In this document: positions 1 to 8,900 of the stretch, in pieces | How the letters are laid out: each line of letters opens with the position of its first letter | How positions within the stretch are numbered: the stretch's first letter is position 1 | Assembly: GCA_030403585.1 (NCBI GenBank) | Contig: JAUEPE010000001.1 | Coordinates: 1-64,000, forward strand | Direction of reading: 5' to 3' | Length of the DNA: 64,000 nt | Origin: Frankia sp. RB7 | GTDB taxonomy: Bacteria; Pseudomonadota; Alphaproteobacteria; Rhizobiales; Xanthobacteraceae | Position numbers and translations under genes: made by a program | Notes under the pieces: generated by a model | Databases searched by the model: none | Told to the model about the DNA's origin: nothing | What the model saw: the letters and a program-made list of their open reading frames with translations, nothing else

Positions 1-57
1 GGACACGTGGCTCGCCGCCTGGCCGAAGCCGCCAAGGCCCGCGCCTCGCCAGCCTGA
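1..57 (+). CDS. C-terminal fragment of an unidentified protein (cut by window start)
   Basis: Frame 1 is open from the first base to a TGA at 55-57 and ends in a short Ala/Arg/Lys-rich tail of about 18 residues. The coding style is G+C-rich like the rest of the window, but the piece is too short to assign to a family. It may equally be a chance open frame. The start lies outside the window. Confidence 0.25.
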   Translation, partial: GHVARRLAEAAKARASPA

Positions 58-378
58 CACGCGCCGCCGCGACGCGCCCAATCGCTGGCATCATCCGCAA
101 ACCCCCAACGCAGACACCCAAAACCAAATCGCCCGCCGCGCCTTCAGCGCCACCGCTCACCGTCGTCTTCGCAAAATCCTCCCATCCCTCGTCGCACAGC
201 AACTGGCCGTGTGAGAAATCCGGGCTAGAGCATTGAAGCTCCCATGGCCGGACGACGCAAATATCGAAAACAACCCCATGCACAGTAGACAACCGTCGGC
301 GCGACATTGCGGATTTTACGAATCCGTTTGACACGTCGGGCAAAACACCGGCAGAATGCGATCATCACATTTTGAAGC
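58..378. other. Intergenic stretch with no gene; holds a dispersed repeat
   Basis: No open frame with family resemblance was seen. The first 150 bases are low-complexity C/G-rich sequence. The right half carries the repeat annotated at 263-366, which has a second copy at 36057-36172. Confidence 0.5.
263..366. repeat. Dispersed intergenic repeat, copy 1
   Basis: It opens with a 26-base block (atcgaaaacaacccc and onward) that is identical to 36057-36082. It continues with matching blocks such as gcggattttacgaa, the cgtcgggcaaaaca core and a terminal atcatc. Copy 2 carries about 15 extra bases in the middle. I recognise this as the kind of element scattered between genes in Bradyrhizobium genomes; no function is known to me. 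The TTGACA-like block next to cgtcgggcaaaaca might serve as a promoter. Confidence 0.7.
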
Positions 379-1332
379 CTAATTGAAATACCGCTGAGCA
401 AACTTCCGGAAGTTTTCCATCAGGAACCGATTTGCCCGCCGGCTGATTGGAGCGTCCGGCACCATCATATCAAAACCATGATACGCTCCGTCGAATATTT
501 CGAACTCAACCGGAATGTTGGCCCGACGAAGGTTCTCGATGTAGATTTTCGTTTCATCCCGAAATGGCTCGAGACTGCCGACAAACGTGATCGTCGGCGG
601 CAATTTCGTATAGTCCGTGCAGCGTGCCGCAGCCGCGTAAGGCGTAACGTTCTTCACGCCGTCGAGGTAACGGGACCATGCCAGCCTGTTGGCTTTTTCA
701 TCCCAAACGGGTGCGTTGTTTCCAACGATAGATGCGCTATTCTGCCTGTCGTCGATCATTGGATATACCGGCATTTGAAACGCTATTTTCGCGTCGTCCG
801 TATCAGTCGCCTTGAGTGAGACGGCGGCCGCAAGCCCTCCGCCCGCGCTGTGGCCCGATACGATGAATTTGTCCGTTCTTCCGCCGAGGGAGGCCGCATT
901 ATCCCTTATCCATAGCAAGGTGTCGTAGCAGTCATTGAATGCCGCAGGGTACGGCGATTCAATTGCCTTTCGATAGTCCGGCGCGACGATGATGCACGGC
1001 TCCGTATCGATGAAATCCTTGAGGACTGAGCCGAATTGCTCGGGCACCCCGTGAACGTAACCGCCACCATGCAAGTAGAGCATGATCGGCAGCGGTCCAA
1101 CTGCCGCGGTTGGCCGATAGATTCTCACACGAATAGGCGCCCCGCCATTCGTGCTTGGAATGTGTTGCTCTCGGTTGACAACTCCCCTGATGTTTCTTCC
1201 CCGCAAGGCGGCCGCAGAGAAACGGAACACGAGCAGAGAGAACCATCCCGTGTGAACAAAGCTTGCGATGATCCGCCCAAAGGCATATCGGCCGCGCAAG
1301 TCTTCATCCACCATCTCTCTGGTGACCTTCAT
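379..1332 (-). CDS. Alpha/beta hydrolase of the hormone-sensitive-lipase family (esterase)
   Basis: A cytoplasmic carboxylesterase/lipase-like hydrolase of about 317 aa, the usual size for this family. It shows the oxyanion-hole motif HGGGYVHG and the nucleophile elbow GHSAGGG; a late GAYHGFD supplies the probable catalytic His, and an Asp in SLEPFRDE is a candidate acid. The frame stays open upstream to a TTG at 1407. I chose the ATG at 1332 (MKVTREM) because the upstream extension is low-complexity Ser/Gly and matches nothing. It lies downstream of an acyltransferase on the same strand, so the two may add and remove acyl groups from one substrate; that pairing is inference. The substrate is unknown. 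Confidence 0.8.
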   Translation of the reverse strand: MKVTREMVDEDLRGRYAFGRIIASFVHTGWFSLLVFRFSAAALRGRNIRGVVNREQHIPSTNGGAPIRVRIYRPTAAVGPLPIMLYLHGGGYVHGVPEQFGSVLKDFIDTEPCIIVAPDYRKAIESPYPAAFNDCYDTLLWIRDNAASLGGRTDKFIVSGHSAGGGLAAAVSLKATDTDDAKIAFQMPVYPMIDDRQNSASIVGNNAPVWDEKANRLAWSRYLDGVKNVTPYAAAARCTDYTKLPPTITFVGSLEPFRDETKIYIENLRRANIPVEFEIFDGAYHGFDMMVPDAPISRRANRFLMENFRKFAQRYFN

Positions 1333-1467
1333 CCGATACGTCCTGCCCTGGCTCGAGGAACTGCCGCCATCCGAAGGGGTGGGCCGCAGACGGCCTTTTT
1401 TACCCAAAGCAGATGCAACAAGTTCGGGAAGCCAGTCTAAAGCGCGATGGCTCTGGCAGGCTATCGG

Positions 1468-2712
1468 CTATTGCAGCGTAGCGATCATCTTTGCCGGGGC
1501 GGGCCGCCAAAGGCCCAGCCCCCGGGAAAACTTCGGGCGCCTCGATGTTGGCAGTCTTTCCGGAAGCTGTCCGAAATATGTAATCGCTCGAGTCATCGCC
1601 CCTCTGATGGCTGGCTCGACCTTCGCGCAAATAAACCAGCAGATCAGGACAAGAATGCCCAATTGAACCCACACGGCCGTGGTAGCATCCAGGCCGGCAT
1701 CGACCAGCGCGTGAATAATCGCGCTGCCGACGATGTTGTGGCTGAGATAGAGCGGATAGGTAATCAGTCCGAGCGTTCGCCAATAGGCCGGCGCCTCAGG
1801 AGCAGCGATACCCGCAGCGCGCCTGTTCCTGTTCCGGTTCGCGGCCACGGCGATGAGGAGCACCGCGGCAGCCCAAACCATGATCGGCACGAAGGCTGAC
1901 TGGTCCGCGATGGCCGGTATGCTGGTCAAAAAGAACGACGCAAAATAGTAGATCTCTGCAGCCCCCGAGAGGCAGGTGACGGCGACTGCGACCCGTTCAA
2001 GCTTTGTCAATTCTCTGTTTGCAGAAATGAACAACCAGATGCCCAGCGCAAAAAAGCAGCCATGATTCAACAAGTACGCTGCGGCCGGAACCCGAAACAT
2101 CAGAACGATGAGGTAGATCAAATCGGATGGCGTTGTGCACGACAGCACCAGTAACGCGGCAGCATTGAATATCGCGCTGTAGATGGTGAGACCCCAAGCC
2201 AGGTGCCTCAGCGTGACCTTCTTCGAGAGCATCGCGCAGTACACGAGTCCATAAAACGCCGTCTCGGCAGCCAGCGTCCAGTAGACGCCATCAAGCCACT
2301 GACCTGTGACACCCTTGGGGACCATCAGCATGGCGTGGATGTAGGGCAGGATGAATTCGGATGCTGGTCCAGTTCCGAAGATGAGCAGAACAAGGAGAGA
2401 CGCGGTGGCACAAACCCAAACCGCCGGATAAAGCCTGAGTGCACGACCGAGCAAAAACTCGCCGGGCGAAGACTTGCACGCGGAATTCGCGATAACGAAG
2501 CCGGAAATGACGAAGAAGATTTCGACGCCCACCCAGCCGAACCAGGTGAAGGGCGCAGCGGACGGATAGAGCACGTCGGCGGCGACGTAGCGCTCGAAGC
2601 CTGGGACGCCAATCGAAACCCAGGCCCATGACCAGAACATCTGGTGAAAAATGGCGACTCCGACAGCGGTCCCGAAGCGCAGCGGATCCAGCAGTGCAAA
2701 ATGGTTTTTCAC
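1468..2712 (-). CDS. Membrane acyltransferase of the acyltransferase-3 (OafA/YrhL) family
   Basis: About 414 aa with roughly ten hydrophobic segments. It begins with ALLDPLRFGTAVGVAIFHQ, the family N-terminal block with an early Arg and His. Members acetylate or acylate sugars, O-antigen or exopolysaccharide at the inner membrane. The open frame reaches a TTG at 2769. I prefer the GTG at 2712, which has a GGAAG seven bases upstream and places the start just before the conserved block. The gene ends 135 bp before the chosen start of the esterase gene and probably forms an operon with it. There is no SGNH domain fused at the C-terminus. The acceptor cannot be told from sequence. Confidence 0.75.
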   Translation of the reverse strand: MKNHFALLDPLRFGTAVGVAIFHQMFWSWAWVSIGVPGFERYVAADVLYPSAAPFTWFGWVGVEIFFVISGFVIANSACKSSPGEFLLGRALRLYPAVWVCATASLLVLLIFGTGPASEFILPYIHAMLMVPKGVTGQWLDGVYWTLAAETAFYGLVYCAMLSKKVTLRHLAWGLTIYSAIFNAAALLVLSCTTPSDLIYLIVLMFRVPAAAYLLNHGCFFALGIWLFISANRELTKLERVAVAVTCLSGAAEIYYFASFFLTSIPAIADQSAFVPIMVWAAAVLLIAVAANRNRNRRAAGIAAPEAPAYWRTLGLITYPLYLSHNIVGSAIIHALVDAGLDATTAVWVQLGILVLICWFICAKVEPAIRGAMTRAITYFGQLPERLPTSRRPKFSRGLGLWRPAPAKMIATLQ

Positions 2713-3059
2713 GGGAGTGCTTCCGATCCATGAAACGATCCCGCTGCAGATATTGGAACCCTTGACCAAGCTCTGCGACGTTGGTCACACTTTCTCCGCC
2801 CACGGTCCCAAATGCGCAGATTCGCTGCACGTATTGACGGGCATTCTGTGCCGCGCCTCCGCGCTGTGTGATGTTTCTCACGGAGGCGCTGACGCTATCG
2901 CCGGATCAAATTTGGGATCGGCCATCGGAAAGCTGCTCGGTGTCCGCTCGCTGGCCCATAGCGTCGTTTCGACGCTACGCAACAATAAGTCCGCTATCGG
3001 GCATAGCGGACACTGACAAGCTGTCCGTCCAGCGGGTTTATGAGTTCACGGCCCGGTCT
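2713..3059. other. Intergenic region with remnants of a dispersed GTCCGC-type element
   Basis: No credible gene. From about 2910 to 3015 the sequence resembles a small intergenic element common in Rhizobiales, built from blocks of the form gtccgct...atagcg. It ends with a perfect hairpin annotated separately at 2989-3011. The short open frames here are by-products of this element. Confidence 0.45.
2989..3011. repeat. Perfect inverted repeat GTCCGCTAT-n5-ATAGCGGAC
   Basis: Nine-base perfect arms at 2989-2997 and 3003-3011 around the loop cgggc. No T-run follows on either strand, so it is unlikely to be an intrinsic terminator. It looks like the closing hairpin of a dispersed intergenic element. 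Weaker relatives (gtccg...cggac) occur at 37191-37216 and near 40470. Confidence 0.55.
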
Positions 3060-4864
3060 CTAGGCCGCAGCCTGCGCCTGATCGCCATCGAGAAGATGGC
3101 AGGCGGCGAAGCGGCCAGGCGAATGCTCGACGAGCGTCGGCGTCTCCACCCGGCATCGGCCGAATGCTTTCGGGCAGCGCGAGGCGAAGCTGCAGCCTGC
3201 CGGGATGTCGATCGGGCTGGGCGGCTCGCCCTCCAGCAGGAAATCGGAGGGATCGAACGGCTTCTCTTCCAGCGTCGGAGCCGCCGACAATAACGCCTTG
3301 GTATAGGGATGCTGCGGATCGAAGAACAGATCATGGCTGTCGGCGATCTCGACCATCTCGCCGAGATACATCACCGCGATCCGCGTGCAGACCTTCCGCA
3401 CCATCGCCAGATCGTGCGAGATGAAGACGTAGGTGAGGTCGTTCTTTTCCTGCAATTTCGAGAACAGCTCGATCAGCCTGCCCTGCTCGCGCTGGTCCAG
3501 CGCCGACAGGGTCTCATCGAGGATCAGGAGCTTGGGATCGAGAATCAGGGCTCGTGCGATTGAGATGCGCTGGCGCTCGCCGGTCGAGAGCGCGTTCGGC
3601 AGCTGATCGTAGAACTCGGCGCCGAGACCGACTTCGGCCATCGCCGCGATCACCCGCTTCCGCAAATCGGCGCGCGGGATCCCGCCCCGGATCAGGAGAC
3701 TCTCTTCGATCATGCGGCCGACCGTGGTACGCGGCGGCAAGGCATTGTAGGGATCCTGCAACAGAAGCTGGAACTCGTTGCGCTTGCGGATCAAGTCTCG
3801 CGATGACAGCGTGCCGAGCGAGGTCCCGTTCAGAACGATGCTGCCGCTGTCGGGCGTCTCCAGCCACGCCAGCAGGCGGGTCAGGGTCGACTTGCCGCAG
3901 CCGGATTCCCCGACAATGCCGAAATTCTCACGCGGCATGATGCCGAGCGTCACGCCACACACGGCCTGCACACTGCTGTAGGTGTTAAAGGTGCCACGCT
4001 TGCGGGCGCGATAGGTGCGATGGACGTTCTCCACCTTCATCAACGGGGCTTCGCCTTGAGCCTGACGACGAGCAAGCGGGCCCTCCGCAGTCTCCCACAT
4101 CCGCGGCACGCTCGCGATGGCCTTGCGCGTGTAATCGGCTTGCGGTGACGCCAGCAGTTCGGCGAACGCCTGTTGCTCGACGAACCGGCCCTGGTACAGC
4201 ACGGCCGTTCGATCGCCGAACTGGCCGAGCGTCGGCAAGGAGGAAGACAGATAGATCGTCGCCATCTTGTGCCGCGTGCAGAGGTCATGGAGCAAAGCCA
4301 CGATCTGCGCGGCAATGGTGACGTCCAGCGGTTGGGTCACGTTGTCGGCGATGAGTACCGCGGGTTCGGCGCAAATGGCGTCCACGTCATGCCGCCGGAG
4401 AATTTCGACGGGTAGTCCCAGTAGCGTTCCTTTGGCGACGGGATGCGGACCTCGCCGAGCAGCTGCATGACCCGGTCGCGACACTCGCGCCCGTTCCATT
4501 CGGGCCTGACGCTGTGCAGCTTCTCCGCGATCTGGACGCCCACCGGCACGGTCGGATCGAGCGAACTCTGCGGCTTGGAGCCGATATAGGCAATGTCGCG
4601 CCCGATCCTGACTTCGCGCGCTCCGGCGCCGAGGATGTCGTGTCCGGCGAAGGCGACCCGCCCGGCGCGATATTCGAGGCTCTCCGGCAACCAGTTCGCC
4701 AGCGCGCGGCTCAGCACCGTCTTGCCCGCACCGCTCTCTCCGTAGATGCCGAAGATCTCCGACGTGCTGAGGCGGAAGCTGATGTGATCGAGAATCGGGG
4801 CCGCCCCCGGCGTCGTGGCACCGACCGTCAGATCGTCGATTTCGAGAATGAGCGAGAGATCCAT
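3060..4864 (-). pseudogene. Double ABC ATPase of an oligopeptide/dipeptide-type importer, frameshifted
   Basis: The ATG at 4864 has GGAGG eight bases upstream. The first nucleotide-binding domain shows Walker A (GESGAGKT) and the signature SGGM, then runs out of frame to a stop at 4337. Homology resumes in another frame at about 4385 with CAEPAVLIADN and a complete second domain (Walker A GESGCGKST, signature LSTGERQR, Walker B LLILDE), ending in the C-rich oligopeptide tail at 3060. About eight codons normally lying between signature and Walker B are missing at the junction. The first domain also has Asn where the catalytic Glu should follow the Walker B Asp. The upstream permease is truncated as well, so this importer is almost certainly dead. 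The second half alone could still be made from an internal start. Confidence 0.8.
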
Positions 4865-4865
4865 C

Positions 4866-5180
4866 TCAAAGACCTCCATAGATGCGGTTGCGCGCCTTTT
4901 CCAGCGCCGAGCCCATGAGATTGATCGAGGTGAGCGCGACGGCAAGGAAGATGCCCGGAATGGTCCCGATCCACCAGGCATTGAGCAGATATTTGCGGGA
5001 ATCGGCAATGATGCTGCCAAAGCTCGGGGTCGGCGGCTGAATGCCGAGTCCAAGGAAACCCAGGATCGCTTCGAAGATCATCATGCGGGCAACATCGAGC
5101 ACCGCGACGATCGCGTCGTGTCGAGCCTTCTTGATCTCCTCGACGATCGACGCGATCGACATCCCCGTCTTCGCCGTCCA
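4866..5180 (-). pseudogene. C-terminal remnant of a DppC-type ABC permease
   Basis: About 85-100 residues match the end of oligopeptide-family permeases: FEAILGFLGLGIQPPTPSFG is the diagnostic loop, followed by a last membrane helix. The N-terminal two-thirds, including the targeting helix and the EAA loop, are absent. Upstream the sequence changes abruptly near 5180 into a molybdenum-hydroxylase fragment read on the other strand. The stop lies one base before the ATG of the ATPase gene, so the two were once an operon. Confidence 0.7.
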
Positions 5181-5618
5181 TGATTGCGAGGTGGCTGTCG
5201 GCACTGAGACAGGACACGTCGAGGTGTTGAGCTATCGCGTCGTCCAGGACGTTGGCCGCGCGCTGAACCCGCGCGCGATCCATGGCCAGATCCAGGGCGG
5301 CGTTGTACAGGGATTGGGCTATGCCCTGCACGAGGAAGTGACGATCGGCGGCAATGTCCGCGTCCGTCAAAATGGCTTCGAGACCTACCGCGTGCCGCTG
5401 GCCCTCGATGTCGTGCCGGTCGAGATCAACCTGTGCGAAGGGGCGCCGTCGCATGTGCCGTCGCCAACGCAACCGGCAAGCCGATCCGGGAGCTGCCACT
5501 GACGCCGCCGCGGGTGCTCGAGCTTCTCGTCGACCAAAGGACTCTCTCCCTGTCCCACATTGCCGAAGCCTGGACGGACAATCTGCTGCGCCCGCACGGC
5601 GCAGGCGGGTCGAATTGA
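5178..5618 (+). pseudogene. C-terminal remnant of a xanthine-dehydrogenase/CoxL-type molybdopterin subunit
   Basis: In one frame the residues VVQDVGRALNP, then a GQIQGGVVQGLGYALHEE-like stretch, are the signature end of the molybdopterin-binding large subunit. That frame drifts after EGAPS at about 5450. The final block (AVANATGKPIRELPLTPPRV) continues in a second frame to a TGA at 5616-5618. Around 20 codons of the usual loop between the blocks are missing. No start is present: homology begins abruptly at about 5178, facing the permease remnant. This is a fragment moved here and decaying, not a working gene. Confidence 0.75.
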
Positions 5619-5952
5619 ACGAGCAAAGGGGAACCGGCAATCCACGATTGCACTCGAAGGTATGTCGCCTTGGCCCGCCACGTCACAAGTTGACGAAATT
5701 GGGGCAAGTGATACGTTTTGGACGCGCTTGGCGTTATCGTTGAATCCGGCGCTGGAATGACGGCATGAGGGGCAGACCTGTTGTGCTGTACATGGCACGC
5801 TTGTGCTGCCTTTTGTAAACAGCATGCGCGAACGGATCTCTGCGAACGGTGGGCATTGCCTCAATGGGCGGCTCATAATGGGGTAGTGCGAAGCAACCGG
5901 GCGGGCCTCCTTCGGCTCAAGACCGGAGTTCGGCCGCGCATGGTTTACCGAC
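5619..5952. other. Upstream region of the hybrid kinase gene; nothing recognised
   Basis: No gene-like frame and no clear repeat. It must hold the promoter of the giant sensor gene, but I could not pick a convincing -35/-10 pair or a strong ribosome-binding site. Confidence 0.4.
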
Positions 5953-8900
5953 ATGAACCTTTCATCGTTTTTGGGCGCAGGCTGGGTCCATGGTCCGCAG
6001 GTCCTGTGTGACGAGGAAGGAATCCTGTTGTGCCGCGCCTGCCGCGAAAGCATCGACGGCCAGCGAAAGGTCGTGCTGGCCGTGCTCTCGGCAACAGAAC
6101 ATCCAAGTCCGCAAAGCCTTGATCGCCTCGCACACGAGTTTGGCTTGATGGACGAATTGGATGGCGCCTGGGCGGCGAAGCCGCTGGAGCTTCTGCAGGA
6201 TCGTACCCGGACCATTCTCGTGCTCGAGGATTTCGGCGGCGAGCCGCTCACGTGGCTAATGGACGCACCCATGGAGATGGGCGACTTCCTGTGCCTCGCC
6301 ATCCAGATCGCCGGCGCGTTGGGCAAGGTCCATCAGTGCGGCCTCGTGCACAAGGACGTCAAGCCGGCCAACATCCTGGTGAATCGCACCGATCGAAGCG
6401 TGCGGCTCACCGGCTTCGGCTTTGCATCGCGCCGGCCGCGCGAACGACAGTCTCCGGCGCCGCCCGAATCGATCGCCGGCACGCTCGCCTATATGGCGCC
6501 CGAACAGACCGGGCGCATGAACCGCTCGATCGACTCCCGCAGCGACCTGTATTCGCTCGGTGTCACGCTCTATCAAATGCTCACCGGCGCACTTCCGTTC
6601 GCCGCGACCGATCCGATGGAGTGGGTGCACTGCCATATCGCCAGAAAGCCGGCGTCGCCGGCCGACCGTCTGGAGAACGTCCCGGAAATGGTGTGCGGGA
6701 TCATCATGAAGCTGCTCGCCAAGATGGCCGAGGAGCGTTACCAGACCGCGGCCGGCGCGGAGCGGGACCTGCGGCGTTGCCTCGCCGAATGGGAGCTTCA
6801 ACAGCGCGTCGACGATTTCCCGCTCGGCCAGCACGACGCGCCCGACAGCCTGCTGATCCCCGAGAAGCTGTACGGCAGGACGCGCGAGGTCGAGACCCTG
6901 CTCGCCTCCTTCGCCCGCATCGCGCGTAGCGGCGTGCCGGAACTGGTGCTGGTCTCCGGATATTCCGGCATCGGCAAATCCTCGGTCGTCAATGAACTGC
7001 ACAAGGTGCAGGTGCCGTCGCGCGGGCTGTTCGCGTCGGGCAAGTTCGACCAGCAAAAGCGCGACGTTCCGTACGCGACGCTCGTGCAGGCATTCCAGAG
7101 CCTGGTTCGACCGCTACTCGGCAAGAGCGACGTCGAGCTCAGCGGATGGCACCGTGACTTTCTGGAGGCGCTCGGCCCGAACGGACAGATGATCGTCGAC
7201 CTGATCCCCGAGCTCAAGCTCATCATCGGTGAACAGCGACCGGTGCCGGAGCTTCCACCGCAGCAGGCGCAAAGCCGCTTTCAGGGCGTATTGAAGCGGT
7301 TCATCGGTGTGTTTGCCCGCCGCGAACATCCGCTGGTGCTGTTTCTCGACGATCTGCAATGGCTCGACGCGGCGACACTCGACCTGATCGAGGACCTGCT
7401 GACGCGATCGGACCTGAAGCACCTGATGCTGATCGGTGCCTATCGGGACAATGAGGTCGATGCCGCTCATCCCCTGATGCGCATGCTCGACATCATCAAG
7501 GCCGCGGGCGGAACGATCACCGAGATCACGCTTGCGCCGCTCGGTCGCAAGCATCTCGGGCAGTTGCTGGCGGATGCGCTCCGCTGCGAGCCGGAGCGCG
7601 CGGCACCGTTCACCCAGATGGTGCTCGACAAGACCGGCGGCAATCCGTTCTTCGCCATTCAGTTCATGTTCTCGCTTGCCGACGAAGGATTGCTCGCCTT
7701 CGATCACGACGCGGCCTGCTGGTCCTGGGATCTCGATCGCATCCACGCCAAGCGATACACCGATAACGTCGTGGACCTCATGCTCGGCAAGCTCACCCGG
7801 CTGCCGGCCGCAACCCAGGCCGCCCTGCAGCAGATGGCCTGCCTCGGAAACACCGCCGAGACGGCGATGCTGTCGACCGTGCTCGGAATTTCGCAGGAGC
7901 AGGTGGATGCGGCGCTATGGCCGGCGGTCCGCCAGGAACTGGTCGAGCCCCAGGCGGATGCATATCGATTCGTCCACGACCGCTTCCAGGAAGCGGCTTA
8001 TGCGTTGATCCCCGAAGGCGACCGGCCGGCGGCCCATCTGCGGATCGGCCGGTTGCTCGCGGCGCGCACCGCCGAAGAAGCGGTCGAGGACAAAGTCTTC
8101 GACATCGTGAGCCAGCTCAATCGCGGAGCTGCCCTGATCGTCGTGGCGGACGAGCGGGAGAAGCTCGCCGAGCTGAATCTGCTGGCCGGCCGGCGCGCCA
8201 AGGCGGCGACGGCCTTTGCGGTGGCACTCGCCCATTTCAGCGCCGGCGAGGCGATGCTGACCGAGGACCGTTGGGAGCAACATTACGCGCTCAGCTTCGC
8301 GCTGGGGGTGCAACGTGCGGAATGCGAATTCCTGACCGGCGAGCACGCGGCCGCAAAAGCGCACCTCACGGAACTGGCGAGCCGTGCCAGCACCCTTCCC
8401 GATCTGGCCGCCGTCACCCGACTGCAGATGGAGCCGAACGACCGCGACATCGAAATCGGCCTCGCCTATCTGCGCCGTGTCGGCATCGACTGGACGGCGC
8501 AGCCGACATTGGAGGAGGTCGCGCAGGAATATGAGCGGATGTGGCTGCATATCGGTGAGCGCCCGGTCGAGGCGCTGCTGGACCTGCCCCGGATGACCGA
8601 TCCGATCGCACGCGGTACCATGGACGTCCTCACCGTGCTGGTGTCGCCTGCCTGGTTCATCAGCGATAATTTGCGCCGCCTCATCACCGCGCGCATGGCG
8701 AATCTCAGCCTGGAGTTCGGCAACTCCGATGCCTCGTGCCTCGCTTATGTCCTGCTCGGCACAGTGCTTGGGCCCGACTTCGACAATTACGCGGCGGGAT
8801 ATCGCTTCGCCCAGCTTGGCCTCGACCTGGTGGAAAGGTACGGACTGGACCGCTTCAAGGCACGCGTCTATCTGGGCTTCGGCAGCTGGACGCGGCATAT

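Noticed and set aside
5041..5502. Single intact gene for the molybdenum-hydroxylase fragment
   Set aside because: The first third of this frame is antisense to the permease remnant, and the family end lies in a different frame after about 5450.
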